Shown in pieces: positions 1 through 5,781 of a stretch of DNA of 7,737 bases. How positions within the stretch are numbered: position 1 is the stretch's first letter; each line of letters begins with the position of its first letter. Source of the DNA: an uncultured Eubacteriales bacterium (GTDB lineage Bacteria; Bacillota; Clostridia; Christensenellales; Borkfalkiaceae). Made by a program: the position numbers and the translations under genes. The stretch spans positions 1-7,737 of the forward strand of contig USOJ01000036.1 in NCBI GenBank assembly GCA_900556195.1. Direction: 5' to 3'. Under the pieces are notes generated by a model. It saw only the letters and a list, made by a program, of their open reading frames with translations. It ran no database searches and was not told where the DNA came from.

Positions 1-287
1 AGCCATTCTTTACGGTTGTTTTCGACGAGTTTTTCGCCTTTTTCAGTCAGGCTGAAGTATTTACGTCTTATGCCGTCGGTTGCGCTCGAACGATATTCTT
101 TAATAAGACTTTGTTTCACGAGGCGTTGCATTGCGCTGTAAAACGTGCCTTGTTTGACGCTGAACTTGTTATCGGAACGCTCTTCGATGTTTTTACGAAT
201 TTCGTTTGAATCTTTGTCTCCGTCAACCAAAGACAAAAGAATTATCGTATCGATATGACCGCGAATCATATCTCCGTTTAAGTCCAT
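1..287 (-). CDS. PadR-family transcriptional regulator, N-terminal part (cut by window edge)
   Basis: Ninety-five complete codons are visible, starting MDLNGDMIRGHIDTIIL and continuing past the left edge, so the C-terminal part is missing. PadR proteins are dimeric winged-helix repressors that respond to small molecules or envelope/drug stress and often repress their own operon. The family pattern is clear. A short N-terminal helix carries RGHIDTIIL (residues 9-17). The recognition region follows, with KQGTFYSAMQRL in place of the usual PTLYxxLxRLE. The wing ends in RRKYFSLTEKG (about residues 76-86), matching the usual RRKYYxLTxxG. The common YGYEI segment reads DSNEI here, a modest deviation. 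The ATG at 287-285 is supported by GGAGAG at 298-293, five bases upstream. The gene is transcribed divergently from the recombinase. Its target is unknown; such regulators are often followed by a membrane protein or ABC transporter, which would lie outside the window. Confidence 0.88.
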   Translation of the reverse strand, partial: MDLNGDMIRGHIDTIILLSLVDGDKDSNEIRKNIEERSDNKFSVKQGTFYSAMQRLVKQSLIKEYRSSATDGIRRKYFSLTEKGEKLVENNRKEW

Positions 288-292
288 AAAAT

Positions 293-298
293 CTCTCC
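293..298 (-). promoter_or_regulatory. Ribosome binding site of padR
   Basis: GGAGAG on the minus strand with a five-base spacer to the ATG at 287. It fixes the start codon of the partial PadR gene. Confidence 0.8.
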
Positions 299-301
299 GA
301 A

Positions 302-314
302 TATTTAATAAATA
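302..314. repeat. 13-bp palindrome over the predicted padR transcription start; possible operator
   Basis: TATTTA-A-TAAATA is a perfect dyad of 6-bp arms around one base. It lies directly downstream of the padR -10 box and spans the predicted start point near 309. PadR regulators often bind their own promoters, so an autoregulatory operator is a reasonable inference. The sequence is pure A/T in an AT-rich region, so chance is a real alternative. Confidence 0.3.
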
Positions 315-315
315 C

Positions 316-344
316 ATTATACAAAGAATTACGAAAATTGTCAA
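316..344 (-). promoter_or_regulatory. Perfect-consensus sigma-A promoter of padR
   Basis: On the minus strand there is TTGACA (344-339), a spacer of exactly 17 bases, then TATAAT (321-316). Both hexamers match the housekeeping consensus at all six positions. Predicted start is near 309, giving a leader of about 20 nt that contains the GGAGAG ribosome binding site. A promoter this strong in front of a repressor gene suggests that expression is limited by repression, probably autoregulation. Confidence 0.85.
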
Positions 345-448
345 GGTTTAAGGCAAATTTTGAAGAAAATCATAAAAAAATTGAAAATGCGCCGTGTTAT
401 AAGCGATTTTAGAAAGTATTGTTTTATAGAAACCGTCAAAAAATACCG

Positions 449-484
449 TATCATTGCGTAAAACTTGTGTTTTACGCAATGATA
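449..484. repeat. 16-bp perfect inverted repeat, 4-nt centre; candidate recombinase site or operator
   Basis: Left arm TATCATTGCGTAAAAC (449-464), centre TTGT (465-468), right arm GTTTTACGCAATGATA (469-484), with no mismatches. The inner part can be read as 11-bp arms (453-463 and 470-480) around a 6-bp centre CTTGTG, which is the spacing of Xer/dif recombination sites. The site lies 114 bp upstream of the start of a Xer-type recombinase. No T-run follows on the plus strand. On the minus strand a run of six T starts only after about five bases (CGGTATTTTTT), so it is a poor intrinsic terminator. Role unproven: recombination site, operator or RNA hairpin. Confidence 0.6.
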
Positions 485-487
485 AAT

Positions 488-512
488 TTGAAATATCGAG
501 CAAATATTTCAA
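488..512. repeat. 9-bp inverted repeat with 7-bp centre
   Basis: TTGAAATAT (488-496), centre CGAGCAA, ATATTTCAA (504-512), perfect arms. It lies three bases to the right of the larger inverted repeat and upstream of the putative recombinase promoter. It could be a regulator-binding site or an accessory recombinase site. AT-rich composition lowers its weight. Confidence 0.4.
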
Positions 513-521
513 CTATCCTTT

Positions 522-561
522 CGTAAAATTTAATTTCGAATTCGCTAAAATTTATATTTCG
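522..561. repeat. Imperfect tandem direct repeats, 22-bp period
   Basis: TAAAATTTA occurs at 524-532 and again at 546-554. Each copy is followed by an ATTTCG (533-538 and 556-561), the second offset by one base. The period is about two turns of the helix, so the copies face the same side of the DNA. They sit just upstream of the putative promoter of the recombinase gene. They may be a protein-binding array or AT-rich drift. Confidence 0.35.
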
Positions 562-562
562 T

Positions 563-591
563 TTTACTTTTCTGCCCGATTGTGGTATCAT
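563..591 (+). promoter_or_regulatory. Putative extended -10 promoter of the recombinase-hflX operon
   Basis: TTTACT (563-568, four of six to TTGACA), 17 bases, then TATCAT (586-591, five of six to TATAAT). TG at 583-584 makes it an extended -10. The predicted start falls at about 598, the A of the ATG. A perfect TATAAT also lies at 591-596 but has a poorer -35 and would start inside the gene. Placement is inferred from sequence only. Confidence 0.5.
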
Positions 592-597
592 ATAATT

Positions 598-1656
598 ATG
601 AGCGACAAGAAAAACGATTACTACTTACAACGAAATATTGACTGCGAAGAAAAAATCGAAGCGTTAAGCCTTGAAATGCCCTATTTTTGTTCCGAATTTT
701 TTTACGGTATCGGCAATAATACTTCGGCTCTTACAAGATTAAATTATGCGTACGACTTACGTATATTCTTCGATTATTTGTCGCAAGTTAAGAAAATCCC
801 CGTAGAAGATATGAAAATCGGGATTTTAGACGACGTTACCTCTACGGATATCGAGCGATTTCTGAACTATTTATCGCATTATAAAATGAACGGTAAAGTA
901 CTTTCGTGCGATGAAAAAGGTAAAAAACGCAAATTATCTACCGTAAGAGCGTTGTTTCGTTACTTTTTTAATAAAAACGAGATAAAATCTAACGTTGCTT
1001 CGAAAATCCCTACCCCGAAACTGCATGAAAAAGAAATAATCAGGCTCGAGGGTAACGAAGTTGAAAAACTTTTGTCTTACGCCGATAGCGACGATGCTTT
1101 TTCGGGTCGTAAAAACGCCTACCACGAGAAGTTGAAAATCAGAGATTACGCGATTTTATCTTTGTTTTTAGGCACAGGTATACGTATCAGCGAGTTGGTC
1201 GGACTAAACGTTGACGATTTTGATTTTAACGAAAACAGTTTCATAGTTACCAGAAAAGGCGGAAGCCGCACGATTTTGTATTATAACGACGAAGTAAAAG
1301 ACGCCCTTTTGCGTTGGCTTGATTACAGATACGACTTAAAACTCGATAAAAACGAAACTGCCCTTTTTGTTTCGCTTAAAAATAAGCGTATTTCCGTGCG
1401 TGCTGTCGAAGTTCTGGTAAAAAACTACGCGAAAGAAGTTACGCCTTTGAAAAATATCACTCCGCATAAATTACGTAGTACGTTTGGCACGGATTTGTAC
1501 CGAAAAACGGGAGATATTTATGCCGTCGCCGACTTTTTAGGGCATAAAGACGTAAACACTACCCGTAAACACTACGCTGCAATCAGTCAGGATTCGCGTA
1601 AAAACGCCGTTGAATTCGTGAAACTGAGAAAGGACGAAGATGATAACGATCGATAA
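598..1656 (+). CDS. Tyrosine recombinase, Xer family (XerS-like)
   Basis: A complete 352-residue protein that cuts and rejoins DNA through a 3'-phosphotyrosine. The N-terminal SAM-like, DNA-binding domain covers about residues 25-125 (TSALTRLNYAYDLRIFFDYL at 42-61). The catalytic domain covers about 145-352. The full catalytic set is visible: R196 (GTGIRISEL), K220 (RKGG), H290 and R293 (HKLR), H316 (LGH) and nucleophile Y326 (RKHY). Length and N-terminal style fit single-protein Xer recombinases such as XerS better than 300-residue XerC/XerD. A role in chromosome dimer resolution is therefore plausible, but a mobile-element integrase cannot be excluded. The ATG at 598 is chosen because MSDKKNDYYLQ resembles clostridial relatives as I remember them. 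The open frame continues up to a TTG at 454 through repeat DNA. No Shine-Dalgarno precedes 598, so translation may be leaderless. The 3' end overlaps hflX by 17 bp. Confidence 0.88.
   Translation: MSDKKNDYYLQRNIDCEEKIEALSLEMPYFCSEFFYGIGNNTSALTRLNYAYDLRIFFDYLSQVKKIPVEDMKIGILDDVTSTDIERFLNYLSHYKMNGKVLSCDEKGKKRKLSTVRALFRYFFNKNEIKSNVASKIPTPKLHEKEIIRLEGNEVEKLLSYADSDDAFSGRKNAYHEKLKIRDYAILSLFLGTGIRISELVGLNVDDFDFNENSFIVTRKGGSRTILYYNDEVKDALLRWLDYRYDLKLDKNETALFVSLKNKRISVRAVEVLVKNYAKEVTPLKNITPHKLRSTFGTDLYRKTGDIYAVADFLGHKDVNTTRKHYAAISQDSRKNAVEFVKLRKDEDDNDR
1629..1634 (+). promoter_or_regulatory. Ribosome binding site of hflX inside the recombinase gene
   Basis: AAAGGA lies five bases before the ATG at 1640 and within the last codons of the recombinase gene. 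It supports the 1640 start and co-translation of the two genes. Confidence 0.65.
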
Positions 1657-2890
1657 ACGAAAAAGAAACGAAAAGGTATTTTTGTTGTTCGCTTTATACG
1701 ATAAAAGCGATATATCGCCGAGAATCGAAGAATTGTCGAGTTTAGTTAAAACGGCAGGCGCGGAAGTCGTAGGCTCGGGATATCAATTCATAAGAGAAGT
1801 CTGCCCCGCTACGATTTTCGGAAAAGGAAAACTCGAAGAATTAAAAACCGAAATTCGGGCGGCGAACGCCGATACGGTTATATTCGACGGTACGCTATCG
1901 CCTTCAAAAACGCAGAATTTAAGCGATATTTTAGAAATTAAAGTAATTGATCGGACTACCCTTATTCTCGACATTTTTGCCCTTAACGCAACGACGGCGG
2001 AAGGCAAATTGCAGGTAGAACTCGCTCAACTCGAATATTTATTGCCGCGCTTAAACGGGCAAGGAAAACCCTTGTCGCGACTCGGAGGAGGAATAGGCAC
2101 GAGAGGTCCCGGCGAAACTCAACTCGAAACGAATAAAAGATATATAAGAAATCGCATAAATTCGCTGAAAAATTCTCTGAAAGACCTTGAAAAACGTCGA
2201 AACGCAGTCGGAGAAAGACGAAAGAAAAACGGAGCGATAGTAGTTGCTCTTGCAGGATACACGAACGCAGGCAAATCTACCCTTCTGAATTTGCTTTCGG
2301 GAAGCGACGTACTTGCCGAAGATAAACTATTCGCGACGCTCGACCCTACCGCGCGTAAAGTAAAAATCGGAGATTTCAACGTAATATTCGTAGATACCGT
2401 AGGGTTTATCAGAGATATTCCGACCAGCCTTATCGAAGCGTTCAGATCAACGCTTCAAAGCGTAGAAAACGCGGACGTAGTCTTGAACGTATGCGACGTT
2501 TCTTCAAGTAATTTAAGCGAACAATCTGAAGTTGCAAAAGACGAAATTATACGTATAAAGCCGAACGCAAACATCATAAAAGTTTATAATAAAGCCGATA
2601 AAATAAGTGATTTTGAATTTTTACCGACGGACGGAATTTTAATTTCGGCAAAGCAAAACAAAGGCGTCGATAAACTTATTTCCGCGATAAAAAAAGAAAT
2701 CGAAAATCAGTTCGAGCAGATAAAAATCACCGTTCCGCATGAAAAAATCGGTGAATTTTACAAGTTGACGCAATATCTTGAAAATTATAAATTAGATTAC
2801 TGCAACAACGGAACGGAAATATCTTTTACGGTCAGAAAAACCGTATACCCTAAAATCAGATCAGAAATAAAAAATATCCGCGTAAATTAA
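1640..2890 (+). CDS. hflX: GTPase HflX
   Basis: A complete 416-residue HflX, a GTPase that binds the 50S subunit and splits or rescues stalled 70S ribosomes, especially under heat or antibiotic stress. The HflX-specific N-terminal domain (about 1-145) contains the PATIFGKGKLEEL segment (56-68). The glycine-rich linker GGGIGTRGPGETQLE (149-163) is a family hallmark and is followed by a charged helical stretch (about 164-196). The G domain has G1 GYTNAGKST (206-214), the ATLDPT switch region (232-237), G3 DTVG (252-255), G4 NKAD (317-320) and G5 SAK (336-338). Length is normal for the family. The gene overlaps the end of the recombinase gene and is preceded by AAAGGA. It converges on miaA, and its last codons form one arm of the shared terminator, with the stop codon in the loop. 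Confidence 0.96.
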   Translation: MITIDKRKRNEKVFLLFALYDKSDISPRIEELSSLVKTAGAEVVGSGYQFIREVCPATIFGKGKLEELKTEIRAANADTVIFDGTLSPSKTQNLSDILEIKVIDRTTLILDIFALNATTAEGKLQVELAQLEYLLPRLNGQGKPLSRLGGGIGTRGPGETQLETNKRYIRNRINSLKNSLKDLEKRRNAVGERRKKNGAIVVALAGYTNAGKSTLLNLLSGSDVLAEDKLFATLDPTARKVKIGDFNVIFVDTVGFIRDIPTSLIEAFRSTLQSVENADVVLNVCDVSSSNLSEQSEVAKDEIIRIKPNANIIKVYNKADKISDFEFLPTDGILISAKQNKGVDKLISAIKKEIENQFEQIKITVPHEKIGEFYKLTQYLENYKLDYCNNGTEISFTVRKTVYPKIRSEIKNIRVN

Positions 2891-2904
2891 AACGCGGATA
2901 TTTT
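2871..2904. terminator. Bidirectional intrinsic terminator between hflX and miaA
   Basis: AAAATATCCGCGT (2871-2883) pairs perfectly with ACGCGGATATTTT (2892-2904) across an 8-nt loop. The GC-rich top of the stem is flanked by an A-tract on the left and a T-tract on the right, so it can end transcription from both strands. The hflX stop codon (2888-2890) lies in the loop and the miaA stop (2905-2903) at the foot of the stem, so the terminator is built largely from coding sequence of two convergent genes. Confidence 0.9.
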
Positions 2905-3829
2905 ATTCGTCATTTTGAGTTTTTTCGAGAAATTCGTCTATTTTACTATATAATTTTGATTTGTTTTCGTCCGTTTCCGCATCGTACTTATACGGATTTA
3001 TGCGCTTGAAAAACGTTAATTGTCGTTTTGCGTAACGTCTGGAATTTCGTTTTATTTCTTCTACGGGAATTTCTTCGCCGTTGATAACGGCAGGATAAAT
3101 TTCCTTATATCCAATCCCCTGCATACATTGATTATCTAACGTAATCCCTTTCGCTATAAGACCTTTTACTTCGTTTACGAGTCCTTTTTCAAGCATATTA
3201 TCGACTCGCGAATTTATTCTTTTGTAAAGTTTTTCGCGAGGGATCTCCGGCATAATTGCAAAATAATCGAATCGCGGAATCAATTCGTCTACGACTTCGG
3301 ATTTTTTAATTCCCGTCGAATAGAATATCTCTATCGCGCGAATAACTCTTACGAGATCGTTCGGGTGTAACTTTTTCGCTGTTTGCTCGTCTATCTTATT
3401 CAATTCGTTCCAGACTGCGAGATTGCCATGTTTTTCGGCGATTTCTTCGTATTTTTTACGTAAGTCCAAATCGCATCTCGCATTGCCGTAACTCATTTTA
3501 TAAATCAAAGAGTTGACGTAAAAGCCCGTTCCGCCGCAAATAATAGGCAACTTACCGCGGGATAATACGTCGTAGACTATTTTAAGCGCCTGATTTTCAT
3601 AGTCCGAAACCGAAAATTCGGCGGTTTCGTCCGCTACGTCAATCATGTAATGAGGAATGCCCTGCATTTCTTCTATTTCGGGTTTCGCTGAGCCTATATC
3701 GAGATTTTTGTAAACGGCGACGGAATCCGCAGAGATAACTTCGCCGTTATATTTTCTTGCGATATCGACAGCCAAAGCCGTTTTCCCCGATGCGGTAGGC
3801 CCGCAAACGATAAGTATTTTTTCTTTCAT
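2903..3829 (-). CDS. miaA: tRNA dimethylallyltransferase (isopentenyl-tRNA transferase) MiaA
   Basis: A complete 308-residue enzyme that transfers a dimethylallyl group from DMAPP to N6 of A37 in tRNAs reading UNN codons, the first step to i6A/ms2i6A; it improves codon-anticodon stability and frame maintenance. Visible motifs are P-loop GPTASGKT (10-17), ADSVAVYKNLDIGSAKP (34-50) where the family has DSxxxYxxxDIGTAKP, GGTGFYVNSLIY (99-110), LHPNDLVRVIRAIE (154-167), GIGYKEI (238-244) and RRYAKRQLTFFKR (264-276). The chosen start is ATG 3829-3827, which overlaps the mutL stop as ATGA and implies translational coupling. An in-frame ATG six codons upstream (3847) is possible but lies inside mutL, lacks a Shine-Dalgarno and adds residues before the first beta strand. 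It is the last gene of the mutS-mutL-miaA operon, with its stop in the terminator stem. Confidence 0.96.
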   Translation of the reverse strand: MKEKILIVCGPTASGKTALAVDIARKYNGEVISADSVAVYKNLDIGSAKPEIEEMQGIPHYMIDVADETAEFSVSDYENQALKIVYDVLSRGKLPIICGGTGFYVNSLIYKMSYGNARCDLDLRKKYEEIAEKHGNLAVWNELNKIDEQTAKKLHPNDLVRVIRAIEIFYSTGIKKSEVVDELIPRFDYFAIMPEIPREKLYKRINSRVDNMLEKGLVNEVKGLIAKGITLDNQCMQGIGYKEIYPAVINGEEIPVEEIKRNSRRYAKRQLTFFKRINPYKYDAETDENKSKLYSKIDEFLEKTQNDE

Positions 3830-5781
3830 ACTATTCGTTTGAACCATTTATCGATTTCCGTACGGGTGATTTTAATGGCGATAGGTCTTCCGTGCGGACA
3901 TTTAAGCCCCATATTGCCGTTTAATTTTTCCAACAACTTGTCGATTTCGGATTGCGAAAGCATTTTGCCCGATTTTATTGCCGCTTTGCACGCCTTTTGC
4001 GCGATTTTTTCTCTTAAAATATCGGGCATGTCGATTTTACGAAGCGACATATCGGAAAGTACGTCTTCGAAAAACGCTTTTATGTCCATACCGAGCAGAT
4101 ACAGCGGCAAGGAATAAACGGCAAACACACCGTCGTCGTATTCGGCAACGTCTATGCCGATTTTTCTGAAATCCTGAAATCTCGCCGTGATGAATTCGGA
4201 TTCTTTATCATTTACGGGGAAAGTGTACGGGAGAAGGAGCGTTTGTTCGTCGAGATTACCGCTTATATAATCTTCGCTGAATTTATCGAAAAGCAGCCTC
4301 TCGTGAGCGGCGTGCTGGTCGATAAAGTAGATATCTTCGCCTTTTTCGAGTATCAGATAAGTCGTGAGTACTTGTCCTACCACCCTGAACGGAGATTCCA
4401 CGGGAATTTCGGTTTGAGCCTGTGAATTTTCTTTTCGGGCTTCCAACTCTTCGATATACTTTTTGTTTTCGGCAAATATATCGTCGATATTCGTTTTTTT
4501 ATTCTCTTCCCGTCTTTCTTGTTCCGTAGGTTCGGCAACGGACATATTTTCAAATAATTTATGAGCGTCGGGAGCAAAATATTTTGCCGCGTTTTTAAGG
4601 TACGGAGGAACGTAAACGGGAGTATCGCTGACCGGTACGGATACGAATTCTTCGGGAGTATCGTCCGTTTTGTTATATTGCGGTTGTTCGGTCGCTGCGG
4701 CAGAAGTCGAAGAAGTATAATCGATTTTTTGCTGATAATCGAGTATCGACTGTTTTTTGAGATAATCGTTGTTTTTTATTATGTTTATCGCTTCCGCGCT
4801 TCCTTCTAAAACCTTTGAAATTACCGAATAAATTGCGCCGTAAACGACGTGGTTGTCGGCAAATCTTACGTCGGCTTTATTCGGGTGAACGTTTACGTCT
4901 ACGAACTCGGGATCAACGTCGATTTTAAGAACGTAAAAGGGATACTTACGCTTCATTAAATACGGCGCGTATGCGTTATGGATAGCGGTTTGCAGCGTTA
5001 CGTTCTGAACGTATCTGCCGTTGAGAATGATCGTCTGATAGGTTCTGTTAGGTTTTACGAAGTAGTTCTGACCGATAAAACCGCTGATTTTCAAGCCGTT
5101 TTTAACGGTTTCGATTTCCAGACAGTCGCGTATGGTTTCGTATCCGTAAATTCCGATAATCGCTTCGTCGAGAGTTCCGCCCGGGGTATGTAATTTTTCT
5201 TTCCCGTCGAAAATCAGTCTGAACGAAATTTCGGGATGTGAAAAGACGAGCCTCGTAACAACGTTGGCTATATCCGCTTCTTCGTTTTTTGACGGTTTCA
5301 AAAACTTTTCTCTTGCGGGAGTATTTTTGAAAAGATCTCTCACTTCGATTTGAGTGCCGTCGTCTGCGGGGAAAGGTTCAACGTCGGATATAACGCCGTA
5401 ATTCGATTCGATATAATGCCCGATTTCGGCGTCTCTTACTTTGGACGTAATTTTCATTACCGAAACGGAAGCGATAGAAGCGAGCGCTTCGCCTCTGAAT
5501 CCGAGCGTGGCGATTTTATCGAGATCGTCGGCCGTTCTGATTTTACTCGTTGCGTGCGGCATGGTGGCATTGATTAAATCGTCTTTTTCGATACCCGAAC
5601 CGTCGTCTTTGACGGAAATAAGTTTTTTTCCGCCGTCTTCGAGTTTTATAGTTATATCGGTCGCGCCTGCGTCGATGGAGTTTTCGACTAATTCTTTTAC
5701 GACGGAAAACGGTCTTTCGACTACTTCGCCCGCCGCTATTCGATTGTAAACTTCTTTCGGAAGCAATACGATTTTACTCAT
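3826..5781 (-). CDS. mutL: DNA mismatch repair protein MutL (endonuclease type)
   Basis: A complete 651-residue MutL, the ATPase recruited by MutS that nicks the strand to be repaired. The N-terminal GHKL ATPase has ELVENSIDA (30-38), DDGSGI (59-64), HATSKI (76-81) and GFRGEAL (94-100). The transducer domain runs to about 330, with VDVNVHPNKADVRF at 294-307. A low-complexity, charged linker covers about 335-463. The C-terminal dimerisation/endonuclease domain (about 465-651) has DQHAAHE (488-494), an ACK motif (597-599) and CPHGRP (628-633), the metal-binding set of MutL proteins from bacteria lacking MutH. The usual final Glu of DQHA-x2-E-x4-E is Asp (D499). QTLLLP (513-518) fits the beta-clamp binding motif. 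The ATG overlaps the mutS stop by 8 bp, and its TGA overlaps the miaA start (ATGA), so the genes are translationally coupled. Confidence 0.97.
   Translation of the reverse strand: MSKIVLLPKEVYNRIAAGEVVERPFSVVKELVENSIDAGATDITIKLEDGGKKLISVKDDGSGIEKDDLINATMPHATSKIRTADDLDKIATLGFRGEALASIASVSVMKITSKVRDAEIGHYIESNYGVISDVEPFPADDGTQIEVRDLFKNTPAREKFLKPSKNEEADIANVVTRLVFSHPEISFRLIFDGKEKLHTPGGTLDEAIIGIYGYETIRDCLEIETVKNGLKISGFIGQNYFVKPNRTYQTIILNGRYVQNVTLQTAIHNAYAPYLMKRKYPFYVLKIDVDPEFVDVNVHPNKADVRFADNHVVYGAIYSVISKVLEGSAEAINIIKNNDYLKKQSILDYQQKIDYTSSTSAAATEQPQYNKTDDTPEEFVSVPVSDTPVYVPPYLKNAAKYFAPDAHKLFENMSVAEPTEQERREENKKTNIDDIFAENKKYIEELEARKENSQAQTEIPVESPFRVVGQVLTTYLILEKGEDIYFIDQHAAHERLLFDKFSEDYISGNLDEQTLLLPYTFPVNDKESEFITARFQDFRKIGIDVAEYDDGVFAVYSLPLYLLGMDIKAFFEDVLSDMSLRKIDMPDILREKIAQKACKAAIKSGKMLSQSEIDKLLEKLNGNMGLKCPHGRPIAIKITRTEIDKWFKRIV

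Larger units (their letters stand above)
288..597. other. Divergent intergenic region, 310 bp, no gene
   Basis: This AT-rich stretch lies between the start codons of padR (leftward) and the recombinase (rightward). It holds the padR promoter and possible operator at the left (302-344), a long inverted repeat (449-484), a second inverted repeat (488-512), a direct-repeat pair (524-532 and 546-554) and the putative recombinase promoter (563-591). I see nothing in 345-448. The reading frame of the recombinase stays open upstream to a TTG at 454, but that extension consists of the repeats and has no coding character. Confidence 0.75.

Noticed and set aside
345..448. Possible small RNA or second promoter in the left half of the intergenic region
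   Set aside because: TATAAG and TTGTTT-like boxes occur, but no pair has acceptable spacing, and no hairpin followed directly by a T-run is present.
449..484. The large inverted repeat as an ordinary intrinsic terminator
   Set aside because: No T-run follows on the plus strand, and no plus-strand gene lies upstream. On the minus strand the T-run is offset by about five bases, the stem is AT-rich, and no minus-strand gene ends there.
454..597. 48-codon N-terminal extension of the recombinase starting at TTG 454
   Set aside because: The start lies inside the large inverted repeat, the extension is encoded by AT-rich repeat DNA, there is no ribosome binding site, and the family domain begins well after ATG 598.
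934..2379. Open frames of 63-86 codons on the minus strand opposite the recombinase and hflX
   Set aside because: They overlap conserved coding sequence entirely and show no initiation signals or family features.
3830..3847. Upstream ATG for miaA at 3847
   Set aside because: It lies inside the end of mutL without a Shine-Dalgarno. The ATGA overlap at 3829-3826 is the usual coupled start and places the P-loop at the normal distance.
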